In this document: in pieces, positions 21,277-33,564 of the stretch
Layout of the letters: each line of letters begins with the position of its first letter
Numbering within the stretch: the stretch's first letter is position 1
Source: Epinephelus fuscoguttatus
Lineage: Eukaryota; Chordata; Actinopteri; Perciformes; Serranidae
NCBI RefSeq assembly: GCF_011397635.1
Contig: NC_064763.1
Location: forward strand, 19,791,437-19,855,436
Length of the DNA: 64,000 bases
Direction: 5' to 3'
Translations under genes and position numbers: made by a program
The notes under the pieces: generated by a model
What the model saw: the letters and a program-made list of their open reading frames with translations, nothing else
What the model was told of the DNA's origin: nothing
Database searches by the model: none

Positions 21277-22925
21277 TCATACGGTGGTCATGACTTTCAG
21301 CGAACCAGTGCGGAAGCGCAAGATCTTCTTCTTAAGGGCATGTGAGGCCTTTATCTTGACAAAAGCCTTAGGCTGCAGAGGTGCCCCAGGTGGGGCAGGA
21401 GGCGATGGGAGGGAAAGTTGAGGGGGTAGTTGTTGGGGCCAAACCAGACCACCACTCTCATCTGAATCACTGGACAAGGAGCTGGAATCTGGAGAATCGG
21501 CCTCACTCATGCTGGACTCAGACTCACCCTGACGTGGGTGAGGGTAGTCCTCACTTGGTTGACACATTGGCACTTGGTCCCTCTCTAAATGGTACTCCAT
21601 GTGCTGATGATGGTGGGAGTGGTGATGGTGTGGGTAGGCATATGATGCATGTGTAGGGCGAGATTTGCGTGTGCGCCTTGCACAATGGTCCCTTTGGTTT
21701 GAGGCTGAAGAGCCTTGCATGGGTGCCTGCACGGTTGGCTGGTCAGCTTCATCTTGGCTGAGCTCCAGGGTGGACTGCCAGCGGCGACAGCTACTACCTC
21801 CTTGCTGTTGTTTCTTGCTCTTGGATTGACTACTGCGGCTTCCCCTTCCACCGCTTCCACTTCCTCCACCATCCCTCTCTACTGTATTGTACTTGCGTTC
21901 TGGAGCCCTTTGAAGACTGTTCTCTGACTGAGACCTGCATGCCTTCTTCCCTGGCTTTCTGCTGGCACCATTTCGGTCTTCGTTCGAGCGACATTTCTTT
22001 GGGCCTCCTCGGGATCTGGAGGGTTGGATCTGAGATGCTGCGGGCTGCTGCTCCTGATGATGATGGCCTCTTTCTGGAGAATATGTGCTTCGGTTGAGTT
22101 TGGGCACCCCAGAGCCCTTGTTGGGGTTGGAGTGGTGATGGGCATAAGCTCTGGTGGAGGCTCGGCAAGGCTGAGCTGGAATATACTCTGCGTTGACCAG
22201 CTGCTCATCAGGTGGCAACTGTTGGTGAGGCTTTGACAGAGCTGGAGGGGATGGATAGTTGTGAAAATGTTGGGGTGAGTCAGGCTCACTATTGCTGGAG
22301 TCTGGGTGGGCTTGCAGCACTCTGCAAGATGGATAGTCCATCATGGCTGATCGGGGGTTGTTAATCATGGGGGCCTGCCTGGGTCTGTGATAAAGCCCTG
22401 ATTGATGCTGGGTACTTTGCTGGAGATTGTGGTGGTAGGGCGGTGGGACATCTTCAGTAAACCCTGTCCCTAGGTAAGGCTCCTGATCAAGGTTATGGCA
22501 AGCTTGTGGAACAGTTCCCTCTGAACACTGGGGCGACATTGAGATCTCTTGAACAGACACTTGCTTTGGTGAATGTTGCTCCTCCTTGCGGCATAAACTA
22601 CTCTGCCTCATCACGCTGACAGCTCGAGCATCATGTGCCAGGCTGGTGCGGGGCTTTGAGGGACGTGTGGGTAGAGCTCGACGTTGGATCAATCCAAATA
22701 TATAAGTCTCTGCTTTTTGGGCTTGCTGATGATCCTCCTGGCTGGGGTCAACATCCCTCATCTCTCCCAAAACATCAGTAACTATGGTCCATCTTGTTGG
22801 GTCTGACAGCCATGTTTCTCCTGTCTCTGTCTCCACTGTTCCCTCAGGTGCTGAGAGGGAACGAGGGACCAAAGGGTGGTAACTTGCTTCAGGAGATCCA
22901 GTTTTCTTGGCTGCAAGGACCTCTC
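21277..22925 (-). CDS. dact3: DACT3-like, terminal coding exon (Dapper / Dishevelled-binding antagonist of beta-catenin)
   Basis: The acceptor TTTGTTTGTCAG (22926-22928) opens a 549-codon exon ending at TGA-equivalent stop 21277-21279. Family blocks in order: PRSLSAPEG (near 22866-22840), [15 protein letters not shown] then SKPRTSL (22704-22639), [57 protein letters not shown] and the basic C-terminal block [18 protein letters not shown] followed by [14 protein letters not shown] is the PDZ-binding tail by which Dact proteins bind Dishevelled to tune canonical and planar-polarity Wnt signalling in the cytoplasm. GGLVWPQQL and the [17 protein letters not shown] ending fit DACT3 better than DACT1 (KASHNLKKK, SLKLMTTV). 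A His-rich run and many Ser/Gln-rich stretches are present. Exon 4 here begins just after the split Gly; the FYE of the usual SSGFYE motif is replaced by EVLAAKK. A teleost dact3a, dact3b or dact4 label cannot be excluded. Confidence 0.95.
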
Positions 22926-23379
22926 CTGACAAACAAAGCAAAGACAAAGAGAATGATCATAATCATTCTTACTGTTACCACTTGCTGTTACCATAATTGT
23001 TCTCCTTTTGATGTACAAAACACATCCTGAGCCTACAAATCTTCACCATACCAAATAGAAGACAAAGACTGTACATTAATGTGACACTGCTCATTGCACT
23101 GTATATTATCCAGCATGGTGTGGGTGCATGAACAGGGAAGTCATGTATCTGTAGATTAATGAGAAAGGTGTTTGTGCTGACAAATACTGAATCCCATTAA
23201 CAAGCAAAGAAGTATGTGCTCTGCACAGCTAAAAGACCAACATCCTTGAAAAACACACTAACGCTGATTCTAATAATGTGAAAATCTGAGTCAGGGGAGT
23301 GTTTTCCATCTTCCAAAAGAGCTATGTCATTGCTCAGACTGTTTTCACTCAATGTTTGTGCCTACACCTATGAAAACGA

Positions 23380-24020
23380 ATGCATTGAAATTCATATAAC
23401 CCATTTAATCGTGAGCCATGAGGCATAGATCTCATGACTAATACGCGGTAGACTGTTTGCCATCAAAGTAGCGAAGGGGAAGTCAGGTCACAAGGTATAA
23501 AGAGCGACAAAGTCCACTCAGAGAGCAAGATTGGGGTGGTGGACAGGTCAAACAAACACAGCACTTTGAAATAGGAGACTGGGGTTCATGTCCCATGTGA
23601 AACCAAAAGTCTGTGTTGAGTTATTCAAAGTGGCATACCTACACTAGATGTTCTCATGCAGCGTTAGTATGCATACCTCCAAAAAGTAATGCATCACAAT
23701 TCGTACATGACCCTCTTAATCATGGATGCTGCGATCAAGTGACCTTTCTTCTTTACCACTTATGGGAGTAAAGAAGAGAGTGAAGAGTGAAAGTCCACGT
23801 GGTTGGTTGGAGTAATGAATCGCTCCAAAAAACATAGAACTTTTCCCTTTGTGTCCCCAGTCACATGAACTTTGAGTTATTTTAAAGTACATTGTCATGT
23901 TACCTTAAGTTGAATACTTTACATTCAGTAAGTAACGAGTCGACGCCAAAGCATAATTCTTTTCTTAAACTCAACCTAACTAGTAGGGGCGCTAATTTGT
24001 AAGTTATCTTACAAACCCTG
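23380..24020. repeat. Dispersed repeat family, two consecutive diverged copies
   Basis: The 23640-24020 part matches 20070-20460 in order of motifs (TTCTCATGCA, AAAAAGTAATGCATCA, AATTCGTACATGACC, GTGGTTGG, TTATTTTAAAGTA). The 23380-23640 part repeats the theme 'GGGGTGGTGGACAGGTCAAACAAACACAGCACTTT...GGAGACTGGGGTTCATGTCCC' (split descriptors), also seen near 44470-44560. Related pieces occur at 58735-59090. Confidence 0.55.
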
Positions 24021-24794
24021 TGCATAACTTTTCAAAAGATATCAAACGAACCACTGTATGGGGATATGTTGAAATGCTATATAAGTCCCGAATTTCCAAA
24101 ATGTAAACAGTTAGGTGACTACATACCAAGAATTTGTGGTAAATGTGATCGTAAGTAGGGTAGACCTCCATGAAGGATTGCAAAAGTAAAATCATGCTGT
24201 CAGTAAAAAATATAAAATAGAAATACATAAAAACACAATCTCAAAGTTATTTTAAAATGAAGCTGCTATTTTAAAATAAAATTATGGAGGGAGAAGCAAG
24301 TCACCTTTGAAATTTCACAACCCAATCTTGGAATCGAGAAGCTTCTGGGGGCAAATGCTAATATTTCAGGAGATCCAGTGTAGCCAGCGAATATCTGGGT
24401 CAGGACTTTCTCTTCTGTGCTCTGGTCATTTTGGCTAACATATATAAACAGATATCCACATATGAATGCAGGTTAAAAAAAAAAAAAAAAAGCTAACAAA
24501 AAGCTAATTTGTCATCAGATGATAGCCATTGGGTGCCAAGATTGCATTTCAGCCACGCAGACTGTTTACCTGCTGCTCAAACATGATTGGTCAATACTAC
24601 TCAGACTCGGATGGACTATAAATGGAAACCAGAATGCTTCCTATACCAACTGTTGTCACACTGTTGTCAACTCTGCATACATAGGCAGATATAACAACAC
24701 ACCAGGGACAAATATGATAGAAGTGTATTTTTAATTTCTTGTATTACACTTACAGTAAAATGGAACCTTAACGTATTGTGTTTATTGACATGAT

Positions 24795-24880
24795 TAAGTT
24801 CAATTTAATTTTATTTTTATAGCCCAACATCACAAACCTCAATTTGCCTCACATGGATATGACAGCCTCTGTTCTTACTC
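24795..24880 (-). mobile_element. Truncated LINE/SINE 3' end
   Basis: 'CAATTTAATTTTATTTTTATAG' followed by 'CCCAACATCACAAACCTCAATTTGCCTCA' (split into short pieces) matches, on the minus strand, the 3' tail of a common fish L2-type retroelement family (GAGGCAAATTG...ATTGGGCTATA-AAATAAAATTAAATTG). Only the tail is present. Confidence 0.5.
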
Positions 24881-25785
24881 ACATTTTAATTATGCTGTGT
24901 ATATTACTATGCATAATTGCTCACACATAAAAATGGTCTTGGAGTCAGCGTTTAGATACAGTATATCTGTGATTAACATAGAAAAACATGCAACTCCAGT
25001 CTCTACAGGATTCTACACAAAAGTTGAAAAAAATCTCCAGTTTCATGAATGTTATGTCCCTGACATAATTCCCCCACACTACTCGCTACACAGAAGCCAT
25101 TTATTTTCTTTCACCAAATTCAAACACACATTTCAAGCCATTTGTGGGCTTACCAGACACAAGTATAGTTTAATTATGGTCGTGTATAACCAACACCATG
25201 AGATTACGGCCTCTGTGGTGCAACAGACAGCACTGTTTGTCATTTGAAATCCCAACGTGCTCAGATTTGTGTCTCAGCTGCTTTATAAACATGAAGTACG
25301 GGGCTTAGATGTGGTGAGACTCCAGTGATGGAGGATGCTTAGTGACCGAAGACTTGTAATAGACTTGTCTGCTTGATGTGTGTTTGCCAGACACAAAACT
25401 GCGTCCTTAATGACCTCAGTGTCTACAGCGGGGAGAAAGAATCATTGCTCTTGATAATGACTGTGTGTCACAGGGTGCATGTTTGGGTGCAAATAAAGCA
25501 CACAATAGCTATTGCAGCATGGAGCTCATCCAGACTTTTAAATTGAGTCAGTGTTCGACAAAATAATAATGAGTGTTTAATCCATCGAGGCGCTGGAGGA
25601 GATTTGTTCAGAATCTGTACTCTGCACCCAGAGAAAAAAGACTAAGCTAGGCACACAATCGAGATATAAAACATTTACAAAGTACTGAAACCTTTATGTT
25701 CTAAAAGAAGCTGGCATAGCGTCCATGTAAAAATTGCATGTGCTTTGCAGTGCCTGTTTGGGAGAAGCAGAGTTGATTATTTTAC

Positions 25786-25915
25786 CTGCAGTAAGTTGCC
25801 TGTCCTCTAGATCAGTAGGGGGATCTGTTGATTGGACCTCAGTGTTCACCTTCAGCTCTGCCACCTGCTGTTCTAAAGATGCCTTTATACCCCAGGGCGT
25901 ACACTGGAGACTGCT
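25786..25915 (-). CDS. dact3: DACT3-like, short coiled-coil coding exon
   Basis: Between acceptor TATTTCAG (25916-25917 on the minus strand) and donor CTGCAG|GTAAAA lies a 130-base exon of 43 codons plus one base: SSLQCTPWGIKASLEQQVAEL then KVNTEVQSTDPPTDLEDRQLTA. Its single leftover G pairs with GA at the start of the terminal exon to give Gly, exactly the phase at which Dact genes split the Gly of their RPSSG|FYE motif. The LEQQVAELKVNTE helix aligns with the Dact LxxLDKQISDLRLDVE region. RQLTAG takes the place of RPSSG, so the conserved motif is altered. The start is in phase 0, compatible with joining directly to exon 1 or to an intermediate exon whose length is a multiple of three. Confidence 0.85.
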
Positions 25916-26289
25916 CTGAAATACACACAGAGAGACACAGTGAGAGTCAAGACATTGTACTTAAATGAGAATACTCTGAAAAGCATGATTAAGACACCCT
26001 ACTGTGCATGCACATGAAAGAGAAACACATGACCTCTAATTTTCTGCATCCATTCCATTGCTCCATGCTTCAACGCTTCACCACGCACTCTGTGCAGTGG
26101 TATCACACCATTACTGTTATCCAAAGTGTGAAGAGCAACATTTCAACTTCCAGGGGAATAGTCATTTGTTCATCTGCTATGTAGTTGTGGCTGCACAAAG
26201 TCCACTCTCATCTATCATCTTCTCCTCCATGAAAGCAGGGAAAGCTGGTCCTTGTTCAGTTTAATTTTGGTATAACATTTTATGCAAAT

Positions 26290-26410
26290 TTTACTTCCTG
26301 CACTCTTAGAAATAAGGGTTACAAAGGGGTTCTTCCTGGAGAGCTAAGGTTCTACCCAGAACCATTTGCTTCTGAGGAACCCTTTTTTGAAGAAATGGTT
26401 CAGCAAGTGT
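26290..26410. repeat. GGTTC/AGAACC-type repeat, copy 1
   Basis: 'AAGGGTTACAAAGGGGTTCTT', 'AAGGTTCTACCCAGAACC' and 'GAGGAACCC' follow one another as small palindromic GGTTCT/AGAACC motifs, a recurrent fish repeat type. No boundaries are certain. Confidence 0.5.
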
Positions 26411-26419
26411 TCTTTATAA

Positions 26420-27010
26420 GACTAAAGCTGAAAACACACCGACACGGCGTGTCATGTGATGCGCATGAAGAGCCACCCCTAGCACACACTGGACGCATTG
26501 CGCTGCAGCTTGTCAACAGACCAACGTGCACACTTTTCCTGAGAGATCTGTATTTACTCCACCTCTGCATTAGCTTAAAATCATGTGTGGAGAGCCCCTA
26601 ATTAAGGTTTCTCAGCTGAAGAGCCGATCTCCAGAGCTATGACTCACCAGGCAATATCTTTTTTGGCCATCATCTTTTAAACAACAAATCGTGGGTTGTT
26701 TAGCCTGGGATATTGCTTGACCTCAACACGGTGTCTCTGTTCATCCATTCTTTGTCACATACAAGACACAGCAACAGCATCAGAGTTCTCTTTGCGCCAG
26801 TGGTAAGGAAAGGAGTTGAACTGCCATAGGAGCAGGGAAAAAGAGCTGCTACAGGAGCTGGTATGAAAAAGCAGAGAGTGAGTAGGGGAGAAAATGCATT
26901 TAATTTTGGGGACGGCAAGGTTGAAAATAGGACAGTGGCGTTAAGTGCCACGGAGTGGTGTGTCCAAGAGCGCTGACATGCGTCTAGCCACCACTGGTGT
27001 GGGGTTGTAC
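26420..27010. repeat. Possible MITE with GACACACC-type motifs, low support
   Basis: 'AACACACCGACACGGCGTGTCA' at about 26432 and 'GGAGTGGTGTGTCC' at about 26951 are loosely inverted and bracket sequence between two GGTTC-type patches. This is a weak structural hint only. Confidence 0.25.
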
Positions 27011-27064
27011 ATTGAAAATAAAAGGGGAATTGTTTTTTGATGCACGGCGTTTACCATTGATATG

Positions 27065-27140
27065 TTTTGGCCTTAAGGGTCCATTAAGAACCCTTTTCAA
27101 CCACAGAACCCTTGTTAGAGAAAGAGTTCTTTAAGGATTG
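27065..27140. repeat. GGTTC/AGAACC-type repeat, copy 2
   Basis: 'AAGAACCCTTTTCAACCACAG' and 'AACCCTTGTTAGAGAAAGAG' followed by TTCTTTAAGG are in the inverse sense to copy 1, so copies 1 and 2 could be the two ends of one element of about 850 bp. Confidence 0.45.
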
Positions 27141-27424
27141 TTGATAGCATCATCCGCCTCAAATATTCAAATGTTTAGCCATGTTTCAAATGGTATTTTA
27201 ATTTCATTTTACTTGTGTTCTGCCACAGTTGATATCTTTACCATCATACATATGCCATTCATGCTATACAATACTTTCTCAGTATTGGTACTTGGTATTT
27301 TGCATTTGGCTCTAATTTGGAACCATGTTTCGTTTCCCATCATTAATAAAGTAAAGGCTGAAATCTTGGATTGTGAACGATGAGTGTTGCGCTGGAACAC
27401 ATCGGCGCTTTAGGAGACTTAGAG

Positions 27425-27890
27425 GAGAAGTATACTTACTGCAGACAACGCGTGCGTGTATGTACATCATGGCTGCCATGTGTATTTTGCGGTTGTTTAG
27501 CGCGTAGGCCACTCACTTTGATGCGAGGTAACGTGATGCGTGCGTGAGATGCAATATTGACATGAACACTAGAGGCGCTCGTGCAAAGTAGGCGGCGGAG
27601 ACAACATCTTTTCCTCTGCCAAGATCTTAAAAGACATAAAATTATAATCTCCTCTTCATCGAGAGTATCCATGTTTGTGTATAGCCTACTACATCTGGAA
27701 ATACAGTGTCACCGCCTTCTTCGCTTTTCACGACCTCTGTGTCTGAGTGCTGTGGTCTGCCCCTAGGGGAGACCACCAGTATCAGGCGTTTTGGCTGTGC
27801 TGACCGTGCTGCAGCAAGTATACACACAGGCGCAGCACAACTATGTACGCGTACATTTGGTCACGCAGCCAGTATACTTGTGCTCTTATG
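27425..27890. mobile_element. MITE candidate with AAGTATACT ends
   Basis: AGAAGTATACTTACTGCAG at the left and (reversed) GCACAAGTATACTGGCTGC at the right are inverted, enclosing CpG-rich sequence with ACGCGT-like motifs. No target duplication was seen and no coding domain is present. Confidence 0.5.
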
Positions 27891-27984
27891 AAGCTAAAGG
27901 CAGCTGGATGTGGTTCCCCTGACCCCAGGCTAAACTGAAACCATGATTACTGGGAAAGAGATCTATGGGTAATGTATTCAATTA

Positions 27985-28315
27985 CTATTTTAGAGCCCCC
28001 CTGGGTGGGTTTTAGTGGGTTTCATTAGGAATGTCAAGGAATTCTTGGTAGAACCTCCTGGGTGGGATTTTGTTGGCACCCTTAGACGGTGGAAAGGTTC
28101 TGGATTTAACCCCTAGAGAGAGTTCTGGGTGGAACCATTACACCGCTGAAAGGTTCAGTAGAACCTCTCATGGGGGGTTCTTGGTAAAACCTTTCACAGA
28201 TGGTTGTAGGTATAACCCTTTGTGTTGAGTTCTTGGTCAAACCCTCTGAAAGGGATCCAGGTGAAACCTTTATAAAAGGTTTCACAAGAAACCAAAAAGG
28301 GTTAGCCTACTGGGA
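27985..28315. repeat. GGTTCTTGGTARAACC minisatellite, about 40-50 bp unit
   Basis: Seven or so diverged units carry 'TTCTTGGTAGAACCTCCTGG', 'GTTCTGGGTGGAACC', 'GGTTCTTGGTAAAACCTTTC', 'GTTCTTGGTCAAACCCTC' and similar text. The unit is itself partly palindromic and belongs to the same GGTTC family as 26290-26410 and 27065-27140. Confidence 0.65.
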
Positions 28316-30162
28316 CAAGCCGAAGTACCCTATGTAGTAAACACTATATAGTATGAATGTGATGGTGATTTTGCCACATTATCATGATTCATTTACAAGT
28401 AACTTCTAAGATCTTTGGATGCTGGATATTTCCAAAGATCAGCGCATTATTTCAACTCTTACACAAACCCTAACGCCAAACTCACCCAGTGACCCTATGA
28501 ATCAAATGAGGGAACAATTTCTTTCACTTTTTGTCCTTATTCGTACATTTGGGTAAAGTTACACCCACACTCCAAACTGCAACATGACAAATATGTGAAT
28601 AAACTTCAAACACACACTCATTTGGAATGTGCACATCACCTCCCTGCTCCTCTCCCAGGATGAGAGTTAGAGACATAGAGCAACAGCCTTCACATTCACA
28701 GACAGCTATGGCCACAAGCACTTATTATCAAAACACTGGAACAATAACATGCCGTCCACCCCACCCCAGACACACACGCACACACACTGAGTCTGAACCA
28801 CCCAAATATAAGCCAAAGGATGGGAACAAAATCTGTTACGTAGGAGTTGAAGCTGTCTAAACAACAGCACAGAGAGACACAAGAGAAATCAACATCACTT
28901 AAGAGAAATAGTGGTACTGAGAGACTACTTATTATGCCTCTCACTGCATCAATCAAATGAAAATTTACCGTCCATTAAATAAAAACAAGTTGTGTCAACG
29001 TTGGAGAAAAAAAAGACGCCAGATAACTCCTGAGACACAGCAGTTGGTCAGCTGATTCACGTGTTTAACCAAACCCACATGTTTCAGATTTGAGATGCTT
29101 CTACAGATTCAAAAACCTGCTTACTGCAGAGACTCAATCAAAAGCTGCCCCCTGGATAATCATTACAGTCTTCTATTTAGCACTCAAAGTACCATTGTAA
29201 ACCAATAATGATCAACAGAATACCACAGTGCAACTAGTGCAGTTAAACTTTTTTTATAGTGCAGATACTATTTGTCAAAAATGACAGACCTCGAGAATCC
29301 CTGTAGTGATACTGCGGGAAATACAAAGATCATAAACTGAAGGTTATATACTCAGAGGGGGAACTTCTGTAGCACTTCTGTTTTCCATAGAGAGGTCATC
29401 TATAAAACTCTGTCATGCAAACCAGAGCTATGAAGATGCCAGAACATGGAGACAATGAGAAGAAGTGTTCTTTCTTCTTCGTCTTTCCCCCACAGACCCA
29501 CTTATAAGACAACAGCTGTATGTCAAGATATGAGAGGGAAACCAGCTGCAGTTAGTTATGACATTTTCATCATCTCTTCACCGCAATTTTAGTCAAAACA
29601 GAATATGAGCTTGTGCAGTTTGTTTTACCTCCTTTATTCGAAACAAGGGACCAGTATGCTAGACTTTCTTAAAAATATCCTACCAGCATGTGCCACACAG
29701 TCCATGTCCTCTGAGCTCACACAACTGACCTTTGGGCAGTGATGGGTATGTTTCAAATATCTTATTGAGGAAGATTGGCTAATGACATTTTTGGGTGAAG
29801 TGCTCTTTTTGACAGAACTATTAGATTCAGCATTTTACAAAACACATGAATCCAAGTATGTATACCTATTTTCTCATGTGCAACATCTTTGTATCAGTGA
29901 GGTAATTTTCCCTTGAATGATTTTGGTTATTTTTTAAATTTGCTTTATACTTTCTCTCCAACTTTCAATATAGCTTTACATATCAACAACAACAACGTAT
30001 TATTCATGTTCCTGCTGTAAAGCAACTTAGCTAAAGGTGAAACTTATCTATGCTCTCTTCAAAGCCAGACCCCATTGACAAAAACACTACTGCTTCCTTG
30101 ATTGCTCGTTTGTTTGTGTTATTGTGTGGTGAATCTGAACAAACCCTCAAAACACACAGGTC

Positions 30163-30290
30163 ACTTCAATCAGGAGAGACAGAAGAATGAAGTAAAGTTA
30201 ATATTTAATACAGAATATGAGTGTACAGATGAACAGATGGTTTGTACTGATTAAGATTTGACAGAAGTCTTTGGCGCTTGGACACCAGAG
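30163..30290. repeat. Dispersed repeat shared with 8538-8640
   Basis: Same ordered motifs as at 8.5 kb (TTCAATCAGGAGAGAC, AATATTTA, AATATGAG, AGTCTTTGGCG). The sequence just right of it (30290-30480) is GC-richer with a (GGT)n run but has no recognised coding signature. Confidence 0.5.
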
Positions 30291-30659
30291 GGAGATATTC
30301 TGTGATCGAGGGACATCTGAGCGGCAGCAGGATAAATCTCCCCCAGAGTCCAGACACTGGTGGTGGTGGTGATGGTGGCTGATGACTCTGAGGCTGCTGA
30401 CTCCTGAGGCGTATGTGGCTGATGAATCCGTAAAGATTAGGTCGTGATGGGAAGGTGGAGGGTGCACATGACTGCAGCAAGAAAGAACTACAGCAGAAAA
30501 AGAACCATATTTAAAATGAGTAATATGATGCTGGCAGAGAAGGTGTGTCGATGTGCTATTGGTTGATTGTGCATCAGCTGAAACGCAGCTGACGATATGC
30601 ACGTAGTCAAGCTAAGCTCATAGCTAATCAGTCAAGTCGGACTTCTCGTCTTGTCTGAG

Positions 30660-31100
30660 CATACATGCAAAAGAGAAAATCAAATTTCTGACCAAGTACA
30701 TCTGACTGCGCCTCCATAGGTGGTGCTGTGCCCCTTTTGATACAGTGCGTATTGAATTAGTTCCAGTTGACCTGAGGAGGAAGCGAATGACAAATGAAGA
30801 TGACGGAGCATGAATGTAGTTTCCTCGTCCGTCCAGAAATGCGTCTTCTGCTTCTCGGTCACCACGGTGTTTGTTTGTTTTTCCAGGAGTTACTGCACTG
30901 CTATATACTGAACTGCTGCTACGTCATCTCCTTCTACATACACGCAGCAATAGTTCGATTTTCAATCAAATTATCCAGGTGTGTTCGTCGAGCTACGGAG
31001 AGTCCAATTTCAGTTGAACTAAGCTCTCTACATGCATTGAAAAGTCCGGTTTCAGTCAGACTAAGCCAATAATTTGATTTTCTCAAGCTACATGTAAACG
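30660..31100. mobile_element. MITE candidate (GAGAAAATCAAATT ends)
   Basis: The left text 'ACATGCAAAAGAGAAAATCA' and the reverse of the right end 'ACATGTAGCTTGAGAAAATC' are inverted repeats. The interior has repeated 'GTCCAATTTCAGTTGAACTAAG / GTCCGGTTTCAGTCAGACTAAG' (shortened) motifs. No transposase was seen. Confidence 0.5.
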
Positions 31101-31494
31101 CACTGCATGACGCCTAGAGATGGTCAGTGAGCATGTGTGCTATGAGTGAATGGCAGAGCAAGAACAAAAACTTACAGCCTGAGCATGAAAAGTTTTGTCT
31201 TCCTGAATGAACTTTTGCTAGAGCTTCATAAAATAATGCAAACTGATCGAGGCAGCGGTAGACCAGCAGCTCCCATATTCAGTAAGGTAAAATTACTGTT
31301 TTTGTCAATAGAGTCTGGCTTTGAAGAGAGCATAGGTAGGTTTCACTTTTATTTCAGTTCCCCGTTGGAAAGGGCTGTTTATGATGTACTGATCATATGA
31401 CAGGATAAAAGAGACTTGGATTATACTGCAAGAGTTGTGTGAGAGTTTGTTAACATGTTTTGATACAGTTTTGCTAAATGTGGTCACCCATGGG

Positions 31495-31556
31495 TGAACA
31501 ACCCCAGGACAAATTTCCCACTTGTGGAACAATAAAGTTCATCTTATCTTATCTTA
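31495..31556 (+). mobile_element. 3' tail of a non-LTR retroelement
   Basis: 'AAATTTCCCACTTGTGGAAC' followed by AATAAAGTTCATC and (TTATC)n is the familiar fish retroelement ending (…TGTGGGAxxAATAAAGT + short tandem tail). Only the last 60 bases are recognisable. Confidence 0.5.
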
Positions 31557-32789
31557 GTTAAATATATCAGGAGTTTTCTTTGTTTTTGGATTCTTCGCTC
31601 ATCGGAGGCATGTGAAAAAAATTCCCCTGAAAGAAATTCTTCATGAATTAATTGTACCACAGGGTGAATAATTGATATAAAGATGGTCATTTGGGGGGTG
31701 AAGTATTCCTCAAATATTTATGATTAATATTAAAGGTCTTCCCACTGTGTGTCTGATTTAACTAACCTGTTGCATCATCATCTTCAGCGTGTGAGAAAGA
31801 GGCAGAAAGAGACGACTAGCGCTTACTCACTGTGAAGTTATTGGAAAGTTTTGCACCACTCTTGAGATTGCAGGGCTAGTTTTTGGTGTTGTAATATAAG
31901 ACATAATAATATCCTCTGGGAGGAAAATGTACCAGCTGAACTAAAAGAACCAAACACCACATATTAGCTGCCTTACACAAACAGAGTTTGGACTGTGCCT
32001 GCACATACTGTCCAGTTTCTCTCTCATAATGAATTTTGTGATGATTTCAGGCAGCTTCTCCAAACAGAGCAGGCAGGTATCACAAAATAACAGCCTCCAT
32101 GATTTATCCACTGGGTTCCTTGCAGAAATAAATCTTATAAATGCGTATAGAGGTCTTGGCATTACGTCTGTCTTTCCGAACATACTGTAACTACATCTGG
32201 CAATTCACTTCAAATGGACAACTGTTGCTGAGGGAAAGTTTTAGTAAATAGTGTAGGCTGAGAAGCCACCCCAAATTTTAGATCTAATCCAATTTTCCAA
32301 ACACCTTCGAGACCAGAAGAGAAATTGTTTGGCAGAAGCAAGTTGGAAGACTACGTAATAAGAATATACACACTGAGAGTCATACTTGTGCTCCTCTGAT
32401 TCAAGGGCTCTTTCCACACACTTTTGCAAATACGCTTACAGTGTTGACTTATTGTTATAATAAGCCAACAGCATTTATCTTAAGAGTGAGAAAATAAGCT
32501 AAGTGGTAGGATCTTTAGCTTGGCCTAGTGGGACGTTCATAAAGGTTAACATTGGGTATTAGGTAAAATGATGTTTTTACTGACTGTAGCAAGGACAGAT
32601 TTTACTGTTTTAGTGGAGATGAAGGTGATGGATGATCACTGCACAGCAGAGTCTGTCAGAACCAGTCTCAAATCAAGCCACAAGTCTTCATTAGTAAATG
32701 TCAAGTTAAGATGCAAGTCACTGACTGCTGATCATTAAAATTACATTGCATGAATGTTTTTCTTTCAAACATGCGCTTAGTCAAACCAG

Positions 32790-33552
32790 CTGGGGAATCT
32801 GGAGGGTTTAACTCTCTGGATTAAATCTGAAGTTACAAGTCTTGGTGTGATCCTAGATTCAGATCTAAGCTTCAAGGCCCCATTAACAAGGTGACGAAAA
32901 CATCGTTTTTTCCACCTCAGAAACACAGTGAAGGTACGACCATTTCTAAATGAAAAAAATGCTGAGAAATTAATTCATGCCTTTATTTCAAGCTGACTTG
33001 ACTACTGTAACACACTTTTACTGGCCTCTCAAAAAACACCACTGAGAGACTTCAGCTCATCCAAAACTCTGCAGCTCAGCTATTAACCAGAACCAAGACA
33101 TTGCAAACTCCCATGTTAACTATTTGCCTCCAACAACACTGCGATCATCTGCTGCTGGTTTATTGGAGGTTCCCAGCAACAGCCGGAAGAAGATCGGGGT
33201 TACAGCTTTTGTTAATTACGCCCCAAAGCTATGGAACACACTACCTTTAGTTATCAGGACCAGCCAAATATTAAAAGAAAGCTAAAAATGTGTTCACTTG
33301 TTCACTTCACTTCAGCCTTTAACTAGCTCTGACTTTCTGGGCTTCACGCTGCTGCAGCTCTTAAAATCTTACTTGATTTCATGATTAATAGTTTTACAAT
33401 GCCATAAATTTATGATGTGTGTTTTATGTCCATTATGTCTATTTTCATGTGAAGCACTCAGTGTTTGTACTGCCCTGATTGTAAAGCATTTTGTGCTGCA
33501 TTTCTTGTATGAAAGGTGCTATATAAATAAAGTTAATTATTATTATTATTAG
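32790..33552 (+). pseudogene. L2-like LINE 3' fragment (end of reverse transcriptase)
   Basis: In interrupted frames the sequence reads VTSLGVILDSDLSFK, RNTVKVRPFL, KLIHAFIS-S, LDYCNTLL, RLQLIQNSAAQLLTRTK and NYAPKLWNTLP, the standard order at the C-terminal end of L2/CR1-type fish reverse transcriptases. Stops and frameshifts are present. The element ends with GTGCTATATAAATAAAGTTAA and an (ATT)n tail (33536-33552), typical of L2 3' ends. It is a 5'-truncated dead copy. Confidence 0.88.
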
Positions 33553-33564
33553 TAACTGAAGTCA

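Larger units (their letters stand above)
22929..25785 (-). other. dact3: DACT3-like intron between the 25.8-kb exon and the terminal exon
   Basis: Donor CAG|GTAAAA at 25786/25785 and acceptor TTTGTCAG at 22926 delimit it. It contains dispersed repeats (23380-24020), a poly-A run near 24478-24491 and a LINE 3' end (24795-24880). Other open frames are short and unsupported. Confidence 0.75.

Noticed and set aside
21585..22289. Frames of 70-136 codons inside the DACT3-like terminal exon
   Set aside because: They are shadow frames of the 549-codon exon and show no independent homology.
30198..30602. 134-codon minus-strand frame with Pro/His-rich text
   Set aside because: It overlaps a dispersed repeat and a (GGT)n run, and no splice-consistent exon structure was seen.
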